64,000 nt of DNA from Tricholoma matsutake (taxonomy: Eukaryota > Basidiomycota > Agaricomycetes > Agaricales > Tricholomataceae), in the NCBI GenBank assembly GCA_026075535.2, contig AP026541.1, forward strand, positions 12,090,001-12,154,000. The letters are read 5' to 3'. A program made the translations under genes and the position numbers. The notes beneath the pieces are model-generated. The model was given only the letters and a program-made list of their open reading frames with translations, was not told the DNA's origin and searched no databases. How positions within the stretch are numbered: position 1 is the stretch's first letter; the number at the start of each line of letters is the position of its first letter. Of the stretch, positions 1 through 10,513 are shown one piece after another.

Positions 1-740
1 TTCACCCCTCAAAGTATTCCTGGCAGGTTTATCAAGGAACGCATTGATGAATGGTGGAAATGGAACCCAGATGCAACACCAGCAGCCACACTTTTATTCA
101 GCATTGCACCATCAGTACTTTCGACTGTGACTAATTCAACCTCGGCTGCGATCACTTCAATAATGGGGTCTGATGCAGTTTCTACATCGGGATCAGAAAC
201 AAAAGGAATTTATCATAACTTGATGTTGACAGCTGACTCCAAAGATAGAATAGCGGCTCTCAGCAAGAGATATTCACACTTCGAAGTGGTCAACTATTTT
301 TGCATCTGAACAAAGAGGTTTGAAGTCTGGTTCTGGCCATGACAATTTGTGTTCCTGCATCTTTGACATCTACTGCCCCAGTACCAGCACCATCAACATC
401 TTCATTGACAATGGTTAACCCTTCAACTTCAACTATGGCTCCAACATTGGCATTGACATTGACTTCTCCCGCTTTGACTACCTCACCATCGACCACCATT
501 CCCCCAACACAAACCTCGGTACACCCTTACGCATCAGTCAGGGAGAATGCCTTTTTGCCACCACACGAAAGGAACTTTTCTGGCGCATTGAAGGGTAAGG
601 AGAAATATGGACCATCATACGCAACACAGGCACCAGTACAGAACGAGAAAATCGCACACAATATCTTTTTGCGCTTGATGAAGATGCCAATTGTCACACT
701 TACATCGGAAGAACTACTCTTGCTTTCACCCAAGGTTTGA
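1..740 (+). pseudogene. Family A Gypsy gag, C-terminal part (copy A1)
   Basis: Gag supplies the structural shell of a Gypsy (Ty3-type) retrotransposon particle. The window opens inside this gene. The segment IPGRFIKERIDEWW near the start, the following Ser/Thr/Pro-rich stretch and the piece ending near TSEELLLLSPKV match, in order, the gag of the full-length copy A3 (about 45,584 down to 44,830 on the minus strand). The reading frame is broken, with a stop near 307 and frame changes after 740, so it is a relic. It leads directly into a protease region at 930. Its N-terminal half is not upstream (that would be off-window) but a matching N-terminal piece lies downstream at 3,994-4,755. Assignment rests on the match to A3; confidence in family is high, in exact ends low. 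Confidence 0.75.
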
Positions 741-929
741 ATGAAATGGAGAGAACAGGTCACACCAAAATGGGTACCACAAACCAGAAACAATGCCATG
801 AACATGTTCAGTCCTGACACAATTATTGTGCCTGACCTGTACGAGACCCATAATAGCAGTCTTTGACCCAATGAAATCCCTCAGCCATTTGTCAATGCTA
901 AAGAAACTTCCTCAATTAGATCAGTTATC

Positions 930-1346
930 ATGGATGTTCAGGGTAACAACCAGGTAGAAAGCATTGTCGATCCTGGTTCTTCAATTATATCAATGACCGA
1001 AGATGTCTGCCACAAACTTGGTCTAGCATATGACTGCTCGATTTGGCTTCTGATGCAGTCTGCCTATGGCACTGTGGATGAAACACTCAGTTTAGCATGC
1101 AACGTGCCTTGTGATCTTGGTGGAATCACCCTATACATGCAGATACATGTTATTCAGGACCCAGCTTATGATATTCTACTCGGACGACCATTCAACATCT
1201 TAATGGAAAACATCATCAGAAATTATTGGAATGAAGCCCAAACAATCATGATCTGCAATCCGAACTCAACTTGGACTGCTACCATTCCTCCAATCCCTAG
1301 ATTGCACCATCATCGAAAAGTAGTTCGTGAGGATTTTCAGCATTAG
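930..1346 (+). pseudogene. Family A retropepsin-like protease (copy A1)
   Basis: Aspartic protease domain that would cut the Gag-Pol polyprotein. The open stretch starts MDVQGNNQVESIVDPGSS; the D-P-G-S at about residues 14-17 is the retropepsin active-site motif (usual D-T/S-G). A downstream ILLGRPF (around residue 78) is the usual flap/C-terminal hydrophobic-G signature. The same domain occurs at 44,239-44,781 (A3) and 17,735-18,145 (A2), where the motif reads D-P-S-S and D-P-G-S respectively. The ATG here is internal to a polyprotein, so it is not a true start. The frame ends at a TAG at 1,344-1,346 and coding similarity continues in other frames, so this copy is inactive. Confidence 0.75.
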
Positions 1347-1349
1347 AGA

Positions 1350-2692
1350 ATGAAATTTCAGAACAGTGCACATTTATTTTGTTCGACTCTTCTGACTCCT
1401 CTATATTAATTGAATGCACTGCAAATATCTGCGAAATCGACTCCTTTAAAGAATTATCCACAATGCTTTCCAATTTATATTTATCTGCATGCAACAAGTT
1501 CCATGTTCCTCAAAACACCTCGATGGTGTTCATACCTATGCAACCTCTTCATCGTATGTTTCCCCTTCCTCCATTATTTCAGACAATTGCCAGTCTAATT
1601 ATTTATTAATGAAGAAGAAGTATAAACCAGTTGCACAGAAGGTCTGTCCAATCATGGCTGAACTACCTGATCAATTTCGAATTATTTGACACATTGAGGG
1701 CAATACCCTCATAGACATGCCTCCACTAAATCCCCATCCTCTGATATTCGAACCAACCCCTCAATATAACCTCAAATGCAAAAACACCATTGATCAAAAT
1801 CATCCAGGCAATTTTCTATGGCCTCAAAAATGAGATCTCATGCATGACTTCATTTGAGACCAGCAAGTGGGGTTCACATGGACTGAAAACAAACGAGCAA
1901 GGTTTTGACCTGATTTCTTCCCCCCTATTGAGTTCCCAGTCATCCCTCACACTCCTTGGGTTGAGCGCAATATCCCCATACCTCCTGGTCTGTATGAATA
2001 GATCTGTGAAATGCTGAAAAGGAAGATTGAAGCAGGAGTCTATGAGTCGTCAAACTCATCTTATTGATTGCAATGGTTTTGGGTTGTGAAGAAAGATGCA
2101 AAATCACTCTGAATAGTCCACAGTCTCAAGCCGCAAAACCAAGTTATGATTCAGCACTCAGGCATCATCCCAATCCCTGAGCATTTAGCTGAACAGTTTG
2201 GGGGATGCACTTGTGGTGGGATGTTGGATTTATATGTTGCATTCAACAAAAGGCTTGTAGCTGAATCGTCTCTAGATCTAACAACTTTCCAGACCCCATT
2301 CGGCACACTTTGAATTGTCACCCTACTGATGGGTTGGACAAACTCAGTTCCAATCTTACATGATGATGTCACTTTCATCCTACAACCCAAAGTCCATCAT
2401 ATCACAATCCCTTATATCGATGACACACCAGTGAAGGGTCTGAAATCGGAATATCGAATGATCGGTGGGTCTTATGAAATGATCACCAACAACTCAGGCA
2501 TTTGACGATTCATATGGAAGCATTTTGAGAACCTGAATCACATCGTCCAGCACATGAAGTATTGTGGTGGGACATTCTCAGGACCAAAGTTATTTGCTTG
2601 TGTCCCCGAAATAATCATTTTAGGTCATCGATGCAATATTCAAGGTCAGATGGCTGATCCGACATGCATCAATAAGATTCAGAAGTGGGGTC
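1350..2692 (+). pseudogene. Family A linker and reverse transcriptase (copy A1, broken)
   Basis: This stretch aligns with A3 from about 44,240 down to 42,905: an acidic linker, then the reverse transcriptase that copies element RNA into DNA. Recognisable parts are the palm segment FQTPFGTL, the MGW(T/M)NSVP segment and the catalytic YIDD box at about 2,413-2,424. Stops interrupt it repeatedly. One, TGA at 2,503-2,505, sits where copy A2 keeps CGA, and A3 has the same TGA (43,079-43,081). Homology stops abruptly after the codons for IQKWG at about 2,692, where element M sequence begins. RNase H and integrase are missing downstream. Confidence 0.75.
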
Positions 2693-3993
2693 GCCATTGA
2701 TGCAACTACATACCACTGTTTGGCTTTGTATGACAAAGCACACAGCCACCATCAAATGTGCCAGCTCATCACACTTTTCTCTCACCACCACCACCACCAC
2801 CAGTGTCAATGCTGCCTCCCCCTTCCTGCCTCCCTCCTCTCTCCACTACCACCACCACCTGCCACCACCATTGCCATGCCCCCTCCACCATCACCACCAC
2901 CCGCAAATGAGCCAACTGGAGCCAACTGAATGGGCCCATGGTATGTTTTTTTTATTTATTTGTTTCTTTTTTATGAACTAACTAATTTGCTTCTAGGTTA
3001 TAATGTGCTCGTAACGAATGGCAGCGATGCAAACAGATGCCAAAGTAAGTTTTTTTTTCATTCTTTTCTTTTTTGTGGACTAACTATGTTTTTTTTTGTT
3101 TTCTAGGTTGTAATGTGCTCATAATGAGGCATGGACACCCACGCTCATGCCACCATGTCATGACAGCACACCACCCACCCCCAGCCTCACAAGCAACTGC
3201 TTGTGGGGTGGTTGGTGGGTGGAACGATGATGACAACAATGACACCAGCAACACCAATGACACCAATGACACACCACCTGCCTCCAGCCCCCTGAGCAAC
3301 TGCTCAGGGGGTGGATAATGGGTGGGATGGCACTGATGATGACAGCAAAGGGGGGATGACAGGGATGACACCACCCACACCCACAATGCCACCACAAGTG
3401 CCACCAAAGAACAAACAAACACTGCCACCAGCAAACAAACACTGCCACCAACGAATGACACACCATGCACCACCAGCCTCATGAGCAGCTGCTTGTGGGG
3501 TGGTCGGTGGGTGGAATAATGATGAGGAGGGCGGGACAAGGGAGGGGCCCCCAACGTGCACTGAGCGTGAGGGGTTTAATTTTTTTATGTACATAGTAGT
3601 AATCCCCCCCTCTCACAAGATGCGAGAGGGGTTATTTTTTGTATTATACCCACTCCCTTGTGTCCTACATGAGGGATGTGGTGAATTAAAATTTTTTTTT
3701 TAAATGTCACATCTAATGGGAGGGATGTAGGTAATAAATTTTATATGATCTTAATTGTGTAATTTTTGAGTGAGGGTAAATACTTAAGTTTGAGTTTGAG
3801 TGTCATGAATAAACTTTATATACATAACAATCCCACCCATATGCCATCAACCCATGCCTCAATTCTTCATTTGGGTCACCACATGGTTGGAGTCCATGTG
3901 GACTTATGCAGACTGGGGCGGAGTCTGCACAGTCCACATGGATCCATGCAGAGTCCACATAAGTCTGCACAGAACATATGGGGCAGTGTAAAT
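2693..3993. mobile_element. Element M, copy a (left end missing)
   Basis: Non-autonomous TIR-type element related to 4,794-5,379 and to the complete copy at 55,661-57,832. The right end GGGGCAGTGTAAA (3,980-3,992) is the reverse complement of a TTTACACTGCCCC terminus, close to the TTTACACTCCCCC termini of the other copies. No left terminus is present at 2,693, where it abuts reverse transcriptase sequence. Inside, in order, are a CAC/CCA-rich tract (2,780-2,905), two intron-like units (about 2,940-3,110), hairpin repeats containing GCAACTGCTCG-like cores near 3,180, 3,295 and 3,480, C-rich/G-rich stem-loops followed by T runs (3,590-3,700), and a subterminal palindromic cluster of AGTCCACATG/CATGTGGACT and AGTCTGCA/TGCAGACT (3,885-3,970). 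Long His/Pro/Val-rich ORFs here are low-complexity shadows. Confidence 0.6.
2940..3110 (+). repeat. Two intron-like units in element M copy a
   Basis: Two successive stretches look like short introns. The first starts GTATGTTTTTTTT and ends TGCTTCTAG before GTTATAATGTGCTCG. The second starts GTAAGTTTTTTTTTC and ends GTTTTCTAG before GTTGTAATGTGCTCA. Both carry a donor-like GTRNGT, T-rich tracts, an ACTAACTA sequence that fits a branch site, and an acceptor TAG. Three tandem units of the same design occur in copy c at 56,220-56,635. Whether they are spliced is unknown. Confidence 0.5.
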
Positions 3994-4755
3994 TACTGTT
4001 CTTCGTCCTCACCATCAACCTCTTCATTCATCCTTCCAACAACTTTGACACCTCTACCATCCTTCACCCAAGTCTTAACCCCTACCCCTAGAGTCATCAC
4101 ATTCATGACTACACAAACTGCTATGCCAGCTCGTGGTCATTCAACTGCTCTGAAATTTGACCCTACTCAACCTTGAGAGCTCCGATGATACTTCCAAGAG
4201 CTTGAATTATTGTTCCCGACCTGCAGCATCACTGAATTGAACCTGATGAAGAAGCATACTTGTTGCTACCTTGACATTGACTCTTCCAAACTCTGGGAAT
4301 TGCTTCCAGAATATCAGCCAGGCACTTCATTCAACGAGTTTCAAATGGCAGTACATAAACTCTATCCCAGCTCAGAAGACGAACACAAGTGGAGCATATT
4401 AGACATGGACAAATTAGTGGGAGAACAGCTACGTGTTGGGATATTTGATGTGAATGATCTAGGAATGTATTCTACAACATTACTCACTTTTTATGAGCAA
4501 AGAATAGGATCTCGGAAGCCGAGCAAAGCAGAGCTTACATTCGAGGATTCCAACCTGGTCTATGGACTCGAATTGCACAATGACTCAAACTCAAATTCCC
4601 CAATCATTATCCTGATGATCCATATCCACTCAATGACATTCATGACATGGCAAAATTTGTACTAGCGGGCTCTAATACATCAAACTCAGTAATCCACTAA
4701 TTGACCTCTTCATCGCACTCAACATTGAACATCGGAAATATGGGCACCTCGTCTG
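3994..4755 (+). pseudogene. Family A gag, N-terminal part (misplaced)
   Basis: This aligns with the N-terminal half of the A3 gag (about 46,620 down to 45,850). Shared landmarks are VLTPTPRVI, MPARGH, the FDPTQP segment, LMKKH, YQPGTSFNEF and DMDKLVGEQL. Function is structural Gag. It begins just after the right end of element M copy a, so the insertion fell near the Ser-rich start of gag. Two in-frame stops occur early (near FDPTQP), and a long open stretch runs 4,210-4,665. It lies downstream of the RT piece at 1,350-2,692 although gag should precede RT, so the order is permuted relative to A3. It could also be a second, independent fragment. Confidence 0.7.
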
Positions 4756-4793
4756 GACTCGAATTGCACTACGACTCGAACTCAAATTCCCGA
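4756..4793 (+). repeat. Short duplication of a gag segment
   Basis: The sequence beginning TGGACTCGAATTGCAC is a second copy, with a few changes, of the gag stretch at about 4,563-4,600. It sits exactly between the end of recognisable gag and the left terminus of element M copy b. It may mark a template switch or repair event during insertion. Confidence 0.55.
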
Positions 4794-5379
4794 GGTCTTT
4801 ACACTCCCCCCCGTATTCCTATAGGAATCCAATGATTCCAATGATTCCAATCGGACTCCGATCAGAATCCAACCATATTCCGATGTCATTTTCACCAGCC
4901 AAATTGACATGAAATGGCACATTTAGTCCTAGTCCAGTCTGATGTAGTCTGATCAGAGTCTGATCAGACTATCGGAATTTCCTAGGAATTTCTGATCATA
5001 GAAATCACATAGGACTAGTCTGAAGTTATGCTAAGACATCAGACAACATAGGATTCCGATAGGAATGAAAGCAGCCTTGCTTAGTAATATAGTATAAAAA
5101 ATTAAATGCACAGATGAGAATTGAACACTTGACTACAGAAGATTATGTAAGCATAAACCAACAACAATACCATTAGGCTAAACAGTCATTACAGGTAAGT
5201 GATCATACTACACTACATACCATTCCTGCAGGTGTGATGACAAAGCACATAGCCGCATCATCACACCTGCCAGCTCATCAACTCCCACCACCACCACCAA
5301 TGACGACAAGCATGCCACCTCCATCCCCCCCACCTCAACCACCTCAACCCAGCAACTCCCACCACTCCCACTTCACCCC
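4794..5379. mobile_element. Element M, copy b (right part missing)
   Basis: The left terminus CTTTACACTCCCCC (4,797-4,810) matches copy c (CTTTACACTCCCCC at 55,664-55,677). The next 250 bp is a dense set of short palindromic GGAATCC/GGATTCC and TCTGATCAGA blocks, different from the subterminal repeats of copies a and c. A tRNA-like block follows on the minus strand (5,108-5,186). From about 5,210 the sequence, including TGATGACAAAGCACA and a CCA-rich tract, matches copy a from about 2,700. Homology is cut at 5,380 by a G2-type LTR. Confidence 0.6.
5108..5186 (-). other. tRNA-like (Pol III box) sequence in element M copy b
   Basis: Read on the minus strand, TAGCCTAATGG (5,170-5,180) fits the A-box consensus TRGYNNANNGG. 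GTGTTCAA (5,121-5,128) fits the core of a B box about 50 nt further on. No cloverleaf or CCA end convincing enough for a real tRNA gene was found, so I read it as a tRNA-derived promoter relic. The same arrangement is found in copy c. Confidence 0.45.
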
Positions 5380-5804
5380 TGTAAGGGGACTAGGGGGGTG
5401 CCCTGTGCGTTTTTCCTATTTTTTATGTTCATCCTATATTTTTCCCCACCTCATTTCCTTCTATTCTTCATTTTCTATGATTTTTCCGGATTTTATTACT
5501 AATTTTCCCTTGCTATCATGTTTGTACATGTTGACACTTTATATTTAGAGGCGGAGTACCCCTTCCGACACATACCCCTTGGTATGATGTCATTCGGCGG
5601 CCTTGATCCACCTATCTCTGCCTTTTTCTATTTTTAGGTTATATTTGATTTTTGTCATCTTCACATATACTGGGCATCAGCAAGGGGATCCTTAGAGTTT
5701 TCTCTTTGGATTTCCCTTTGCTAGGTGTGTCCCCAATGCCTGTATTATGTAGTATAATTTTAACTTCAGATTTCCCTTTGCTAGAGGCTTAGGTTGCCCT
5801 TATA
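5380..5804 (+). repeat. Isolated G2-family LTR (plus orientation)
   Basis: Near-identical, in opposite orientation, to the 427 bp LTRs of element G2 (7,946-8,372 and 13,568-13,994). It starts TGTAAGGGGACTAG and ends GGTTGCCCTTATA. No internal G2 sequence is attached and the flanks (ACCCC / GAGGC) are not a duplication. It is therefore not a clean solo LTR; it joins element M copy b on the left to family A copy A2 on the right and probably reflects recombination or deletion. It contains the same TATA-like CATATACTGG and start-site sequence as the complete element. Confidence 0.8.
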
Positions 5805-7122
5805 GAGGCTGGCAAAGCTGAAGAACTCGACTTCGAGGTGTGGGTTCATGAGTTTTGTGAGAAAATGGTATGTCTTTTCCTTTTTCTTCGTTTATCTGCT
5901 TCCTGACTTTGTTGATAGGCTGAATATGACGATCTCATCAGATTGTTCAATGAGGCATGTGATGACCATGTGCAGGCAACATTGGATGAGGTGATCGGCC
6001 TCTTTGCACCATTTGCTCATGAGGATTGGGTTTTATGGGGTGGGAAGTATCTTTTTGAGAAGTATTCGAGGACAATTGAGGAAGAGAGGCGGAAGGAGGA
6101 AGAGCGAATTGCTCGGCAAGTGGCTGTCGAGGCCAAAGCAAAGAGAATCGAGGAGCGACAGGACGCACTGGTCAAGGCGCATCCAGCATTCTTGGGCAAG
6201 GTTCCCGCCAAAACAGTTTCAAAGGATGAGTTCTGGGATCATACCGCTGCGCTCGAGGTCATGCACCTCTTGATCGATCAAGATGAGGCCAAAGAAGAAG
6301 AAACTCTGGTCGATGACCTACCAGTTGTCAAGCAGATCGTCAAGAAGAGGAAGGCTGATAAGTTGGATGAGGAGGAGGAGGGTGAGGATGAGCTGGATGA
6401 GGAACCTGTGGTCGCAAAGCAGGTGCGGCTAGAGGAAGGTGACTTGATCACCTTCCATGGGCCAGTAAGTAGTCATTCTACGTCGATATCATTCAGACTA
6501 ATTACGCTTGCTTTAGTTTGATTGTTGCGCCAGCCTGAGGACGTCTCCGGAAAGCATTGTTGAGGAGGGCACACCCAAGTGCAAGAGATGCACTCAAGGG
6601 CTGCGGGGGTGTTGCTGGGAGAGAGTATCAAGGCGAGGACTCCATCAAGGCGAGTCAAGGAAAATGGCAGGCTCTAAACAAGCTACAAAGGCTACTGAGG
6701 AGTCGATGGAACTGTCGACTCCAAGACGTAGTAAGTGATTCTTCTCGATAACGAGTACGATTGCTAATTTGTATGATTACTTAGCGGTATGCATTCGGGC
6801 TATCCAGCCCATCCAAAACGCGGAGGCCAGGGCCTCAAAGGTCAACGAGCACCCAAAATGAACGGTGAAGGCGAAGATGAAGACAGCTGAGAAGGACAAG
6901 GGGAAGGGGAAGGGGAAAGCTTGAGAGTGAGAAGTCGAACCCAAGGGCGCGGGTCTGGTCGAAAGGGCGTTGATGGCGGTGGAGGACGAGATGATGCAGT
7001 CAGATGCAGCAAGCCTCCATCATTGATATCTCGCAGAAGTCCTGGTGCGAAAAAAGCTAGAGGTGGAGGTTTTGATGGAGGAAATCGAGGTGTTGGAGAG
7101 GAAGTGGGAGGAATCCCAGTAG
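5805..7122 (+). pseudogene. Antisense Zn-cluster/coiled-coil gene of copy A2 (decayed)
   Basis: Homologue of the intact gene at 38,990-40,362, lying antisense to the A2 polyprotein. Exon 1 lost its first codons where the G2 LTR joins at 5,804; the rest (AGKAEELDFEVWVHEFCEKM) is clear. Exon 2 ends at CCA followed by GTAAGT near 6,463; exon 3 carries the cysteine region; exon 4 ends at the TAG at 7,120-7,122. The cluster is damaged: the first Cys is Phe and the third is Ser compared with A3, while the last three cysteines remain. A TGA in exon 4 (AAA TGA ACG where A3 has AAA CAA ATG) truncates the C-terminal coiled coil. Function unknown; Zn2Cys6-like DNA binding is only inferred from A3. Confidence 0.7.
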
Positions 7123-7734
7123 ACAGTTGTTTTATTGTTTTAATGTTATCATTTTTCTTTTGTCTGAGCGAAATAAGTTTGAAATGCAAAATATCACATA
7201 TACTCGAAGCCAGAAAATGTAAGGTATATGTGAAGAAACATAGGAGAGAAAAAGAAAAGAAAGTAAGATGGACAAGTTATCAAAACAAGACATAGGGGAA
7301 AGGCTCAGAACTCCTTCATAGCTGAAAAACCCCGTCGAGCTTGCATGAACATGTTTCGAACGATATCATGACTTGTAATAGTACACTGTTATAAAATCGA
7401 GAGTTTGTTTCAATATCGCAAGTAGAAAAAAGAAAAGAAAAAATGGTCTATTTGTCTTCGTCGATGTCTCCATCAACGTCTGGTGTTGTTCGAAGTTGTT
7501 CGAGCTGACGATCGTTGATATTGCAGATGTTCAGAGGAAGGGGAATCGATTTTCATGCTAGATAGGGTAGAACTCAGAAAGCAGCTACTGGTTGATGCAG
7601 AACTGAACCATCGAGCTCGCAAAGAATATAAGTGCCACCATAGTTTTGTGCGATGACAATGAGTGGGCCAAGATATCGAGCTCACATTTTTCGATTAAGA
7701 GCTTTCTCGATCTGTGTGTTTTGCATGAGTACGA
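7123..7734 (-). pseudogene. Family A integrase C-terminal tail (copy A2, split)
   Basis: Minus-strand sequence matching the 3' end of the A3 polyprotein (about 41,010 down to 40,363), including the noncoding gap between the pol end and the antisense gene. The integrase C-terminal region (the IEKALNRKMRAQYLGPL-type segment in A3) is recognisable at 7,590-7,730. It is cut at 7,731-7,734 by an inserted solo LTR and resumes at 14,974. Several stops are present. Confidence 0.6.
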
Positions 7735-7945
7735 TGATAGGTTGTCTCCTCGGCTCAAAGGCTGATTTACCATTTTGACCACATTCTAATCACATTGGCT
7801 AACTCCCACGAGGTCCCGGAAGCAGCGCAACCACTCCCGACCAAGTCTACCGAGCGCGATATTGTATCGACCGAGTCGAAACATCACCAGCAACATCGAT
7901 CATACTTAGAAACCACATCGCACAACTTTAGGACTACCTAGAAAC

Positions 7946-8372
7946 TATAAGGGCAACCTAAGCCTCTAGCAAAGGGAAATCCAAAGTTAAAATTATGCTA
8001 CATAATACAGGGATTGGGGGCGCACCTAGCAAAGGGAAATCCGAAGAGAAAACTCTAAGGATCCCCTTGCTGATGCCCAGTATATGTGAAGACGACAAAA
8101 ATCAAATATAACCTAAAAATAGAAAAAGGCGGAGATAGGTGGATCAAGGCTGCCGAATGACATCATACCAAGGGGTATGTGTCGGAAGGGGTACTCCGCC
8201 TCTAAATATAAAAGTGTCAACATGTACAAACATGATAGCAAGGGAAAATTAGTAATAAAATCCGGAAAAATCATAGAAAATGAAGAATAGAAGGAAATGA
8301 GGTGGGGAAAAATATAGGATGAACATAAAAAATAGGAAAAACACACAGGGCACCCCCGCTAGTCCCCTTACA
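7946..8372 (-). repeat. G2 3' LTR
   Basis: The 427 bp direct repeat of 13,568-13,994. In element orientation it begins TGTAAGGGGAC and ends GCCCTTATA. The ends form short inverted repeats (TGTAAGGG / CCCTTATA). Confidence 0.92.
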
Positions 8373-8387
8373 TCACCCCCTCTCTAA
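8373..8387 (-). promoter_or_regulatory. G2 polypurine tract
   Basis: On the minus strand the purine run TTAGAGAGGGGGTGA lies directly against the TG of the 3' LTR. This is the expected primer site for plus-strand DNA synthesis. No second copy was seen inside G2, unlike family A and G5. Confidence 0.75.
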
Positions 8388-8476
8388 GATGCATCACCCC
8401 GATGCATTCGAAATTGTATACGACCAAAGTCCATGACTTGAATGTGACGCGGTGCAGCCGTGTGACGTCAGTGGAA

Positions 8477-10513
8477 TTCCTTGATTAACCGAGGGGCATT
8501 TATGTCAGACTCTTCGACCCATGAGTTCTCCTCATACCCATAACCCTTCCAATGTACCAAATACTGGAGTTTTCCTCAACGCAAATGGCTGTCCAAGATT
8601 GACTCGACTTCATATTGGGGTTCTCCCTCGATCACTGTAGGTGGTGGTGGTGGGTGTGAATGGCGTCCCGGGAACGGATCTGGGGGAGCTGGAAGCAATT
8701 TGACGACATGGAAGACGGGATGGAGTCTGGACATGGAGGCTGGGAGGCGTAGACGATAGGCATGTGTTCCAACGCACTTGACAATGGGGAAAGGTCCCAA
8801 GAAGCAATGAGCGAGTTTCTTGGATGGATGTGTAGTGGAGACGTCACTGGAGTCAAGATAAACTCGATCACCAACCTTGTACTGAGGGGTTGGGGAGTGG
8901 CATTGGTTGTAAAATCGCGCCATGTCGTCCTTCGCCTTTGCTAAGGCTGCCCTTGCCTCCTCCAAGCTATCCCTCATGCGTTCTGTGAACTCATTCACTG
9001 TCTCGATGTGTGAGGGAGTTTGGCAAGGTTCAAATCCCATGTGTGGATGTCGTCCAGTGTCTAAGAGGAAAGGGGTCTGTTGAGTGGAAGCATGGACATG
9101 GTTGTTGTATCTGAACTTGGCCAAAGGAAGGAGATCATCCCAATCGTCCTGGCGTTCATTGACAAAGAGGCAGATGTACTGCTCCAGTTCCTGGTTGACT
9201 CGCTCTGTCTGGCCATCAGTTTGTGGGTGATAAGCGGTTGAAGTGAGGAGTTTGATCCCCAGGAGTCGGTACAGCTCACGAGTGAACTCTGCCATGAACT
9301 GAGGGCCACGATCCGAGAGGAAGGCACCAGGAAGTCCATGTAATTTCCACACGTGGTGAAGGTAGAGTCGAGCGGCACCTAGGGCACTGACAGTGGTGTG
9401 AGTGGGAATGAAGTGAGCGTGTTTTCCCACTGAGTCAACTGTGCACATCACCGCATCAAACCCGTTTGACTCTGGCAATTCCACCACAAAGTTGACGCTG
9501 ACGACATCCCAACAACTTTCTGGAACAGGAAGAGGGTGTAGCTCACCAATAGGCTTGCGACGAGGAACCTTGGTGCATAAGCAAAGGTCACAAGTGCGAC
9601 AATACTGACCAATGAGCCGTGACATTTGTGGCCACCAATAGTTCCGTGAGGTGAGCTCCAAGGTCTTCCAGCGTCTGGGGTGGCCAGCAATCTGTGAGTC
9701 ATGGTGTTGGGATATGATGCGCCGGTGAAGGTCTGGGTCATTGGGAACATAGATGCAATCCCTGAAATACAACAAGTCCTCCTTTTCAGCCCACTCTGCC
9801 ACACGTAAGGAAAGGGTCGATCCCTTCCTCAGTTCTTTAACAGCTCGGGCGACAACATCCTCATGTAAACCGCTACGGTTTGCACGACGAATGTCACGTA
9901 GGATGTCCCGCTCCTCGCCCTGGGGTGCGATGCCTTCCAGTGCCAGAATGGTAAACAGGTCTGGCTGTAACAGCACAATGTTTTGGTTGTCACCACTGCC
10001 ATCCCCATGGTCTGCATGTCGGGATAGGGCATCGGTCTTCCCCATGCTGCAATCCGGACGGTGGTGTAAGGAGAAGTCGAATCTAGATAGATACAGGGGC
10101 CAACGAGCTTGACGACGGTTCAATTTCTTGGCTGTCATGAAGTACTCGAGGTTCTTGTGATCTGTCCAAATTTCCACCTTGTGTTGGGCACCCTCGAGGA
10201 AGTGTCGCCACTCCTCAAGCGCACGCATTATCGCCAACATCTCCTTGTCATGGATCTCGTAGTTTCTCTGTACAGCACTAAGGCTTTTGGAGTAGAACGC
10301 AACAGGATGCCACTTCTGGTCCTCCGGAGACTGCTGAGACAACACGGCGCCCGTCGCAAAGTCAGAACTGTCGGCTTCTACACGAAAAGGACGTGAATTG
10401 TCAGCAAAGGTAAGGATCAGAGCGGAAGTGACCATCTCCTTAAGCTTTTCGAACACCTCCTGTTGTGCATTATCCCACCTCCATGCCTCCTTTCCTGTCA
10501 AGTCGAACAGCGG
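8477..10513 (-). pseudogene. pol: G2 pol, second part: RT end, RNase H, integrase, chromodomain
   Basis: Continues pol after the TGA at 10,514-10,516. The 641-residue open stretch (10,501-8,576) holds RNase H (VEADSSDFATG, EMLAIMRALEEW, IWTDHKNLEYF), then integrase with an H-H-C-C zinc module (HHDSQIAGHP ... CRTCDLCL) and the core. Of the three catalytic acids the second (LSDRGPQF) and third (GQTERVNQ) are present. The first is Asn (VSVNFVVELP), from GAC to AAC at a CpG, which should kill strand transfer. A second TGA (8,576-8,578) separates the chromodomain ([17 protein letters not shown]), which reads on to about 8,477. Chromodomains direct integration to marked chromatin. As it stands the copy is not functional. 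Confidence 0.88.

Noticed and set aside
3084..3594. Several long overlapping ORFs rich in Cys, Trp, Val, His, Pro
   Set aside because: They are reading frames of CCA/TGG-rich low-complexity sequence and hairpin repeats inside element M; different frames give equally long ORFs and none has a domain.
5380..5804. A normal solo LTR
   Set aside because: The flanking five bases do not match and different transposons lie on each side, so simple LTR-LTR recombination at one insertion site is not supported.
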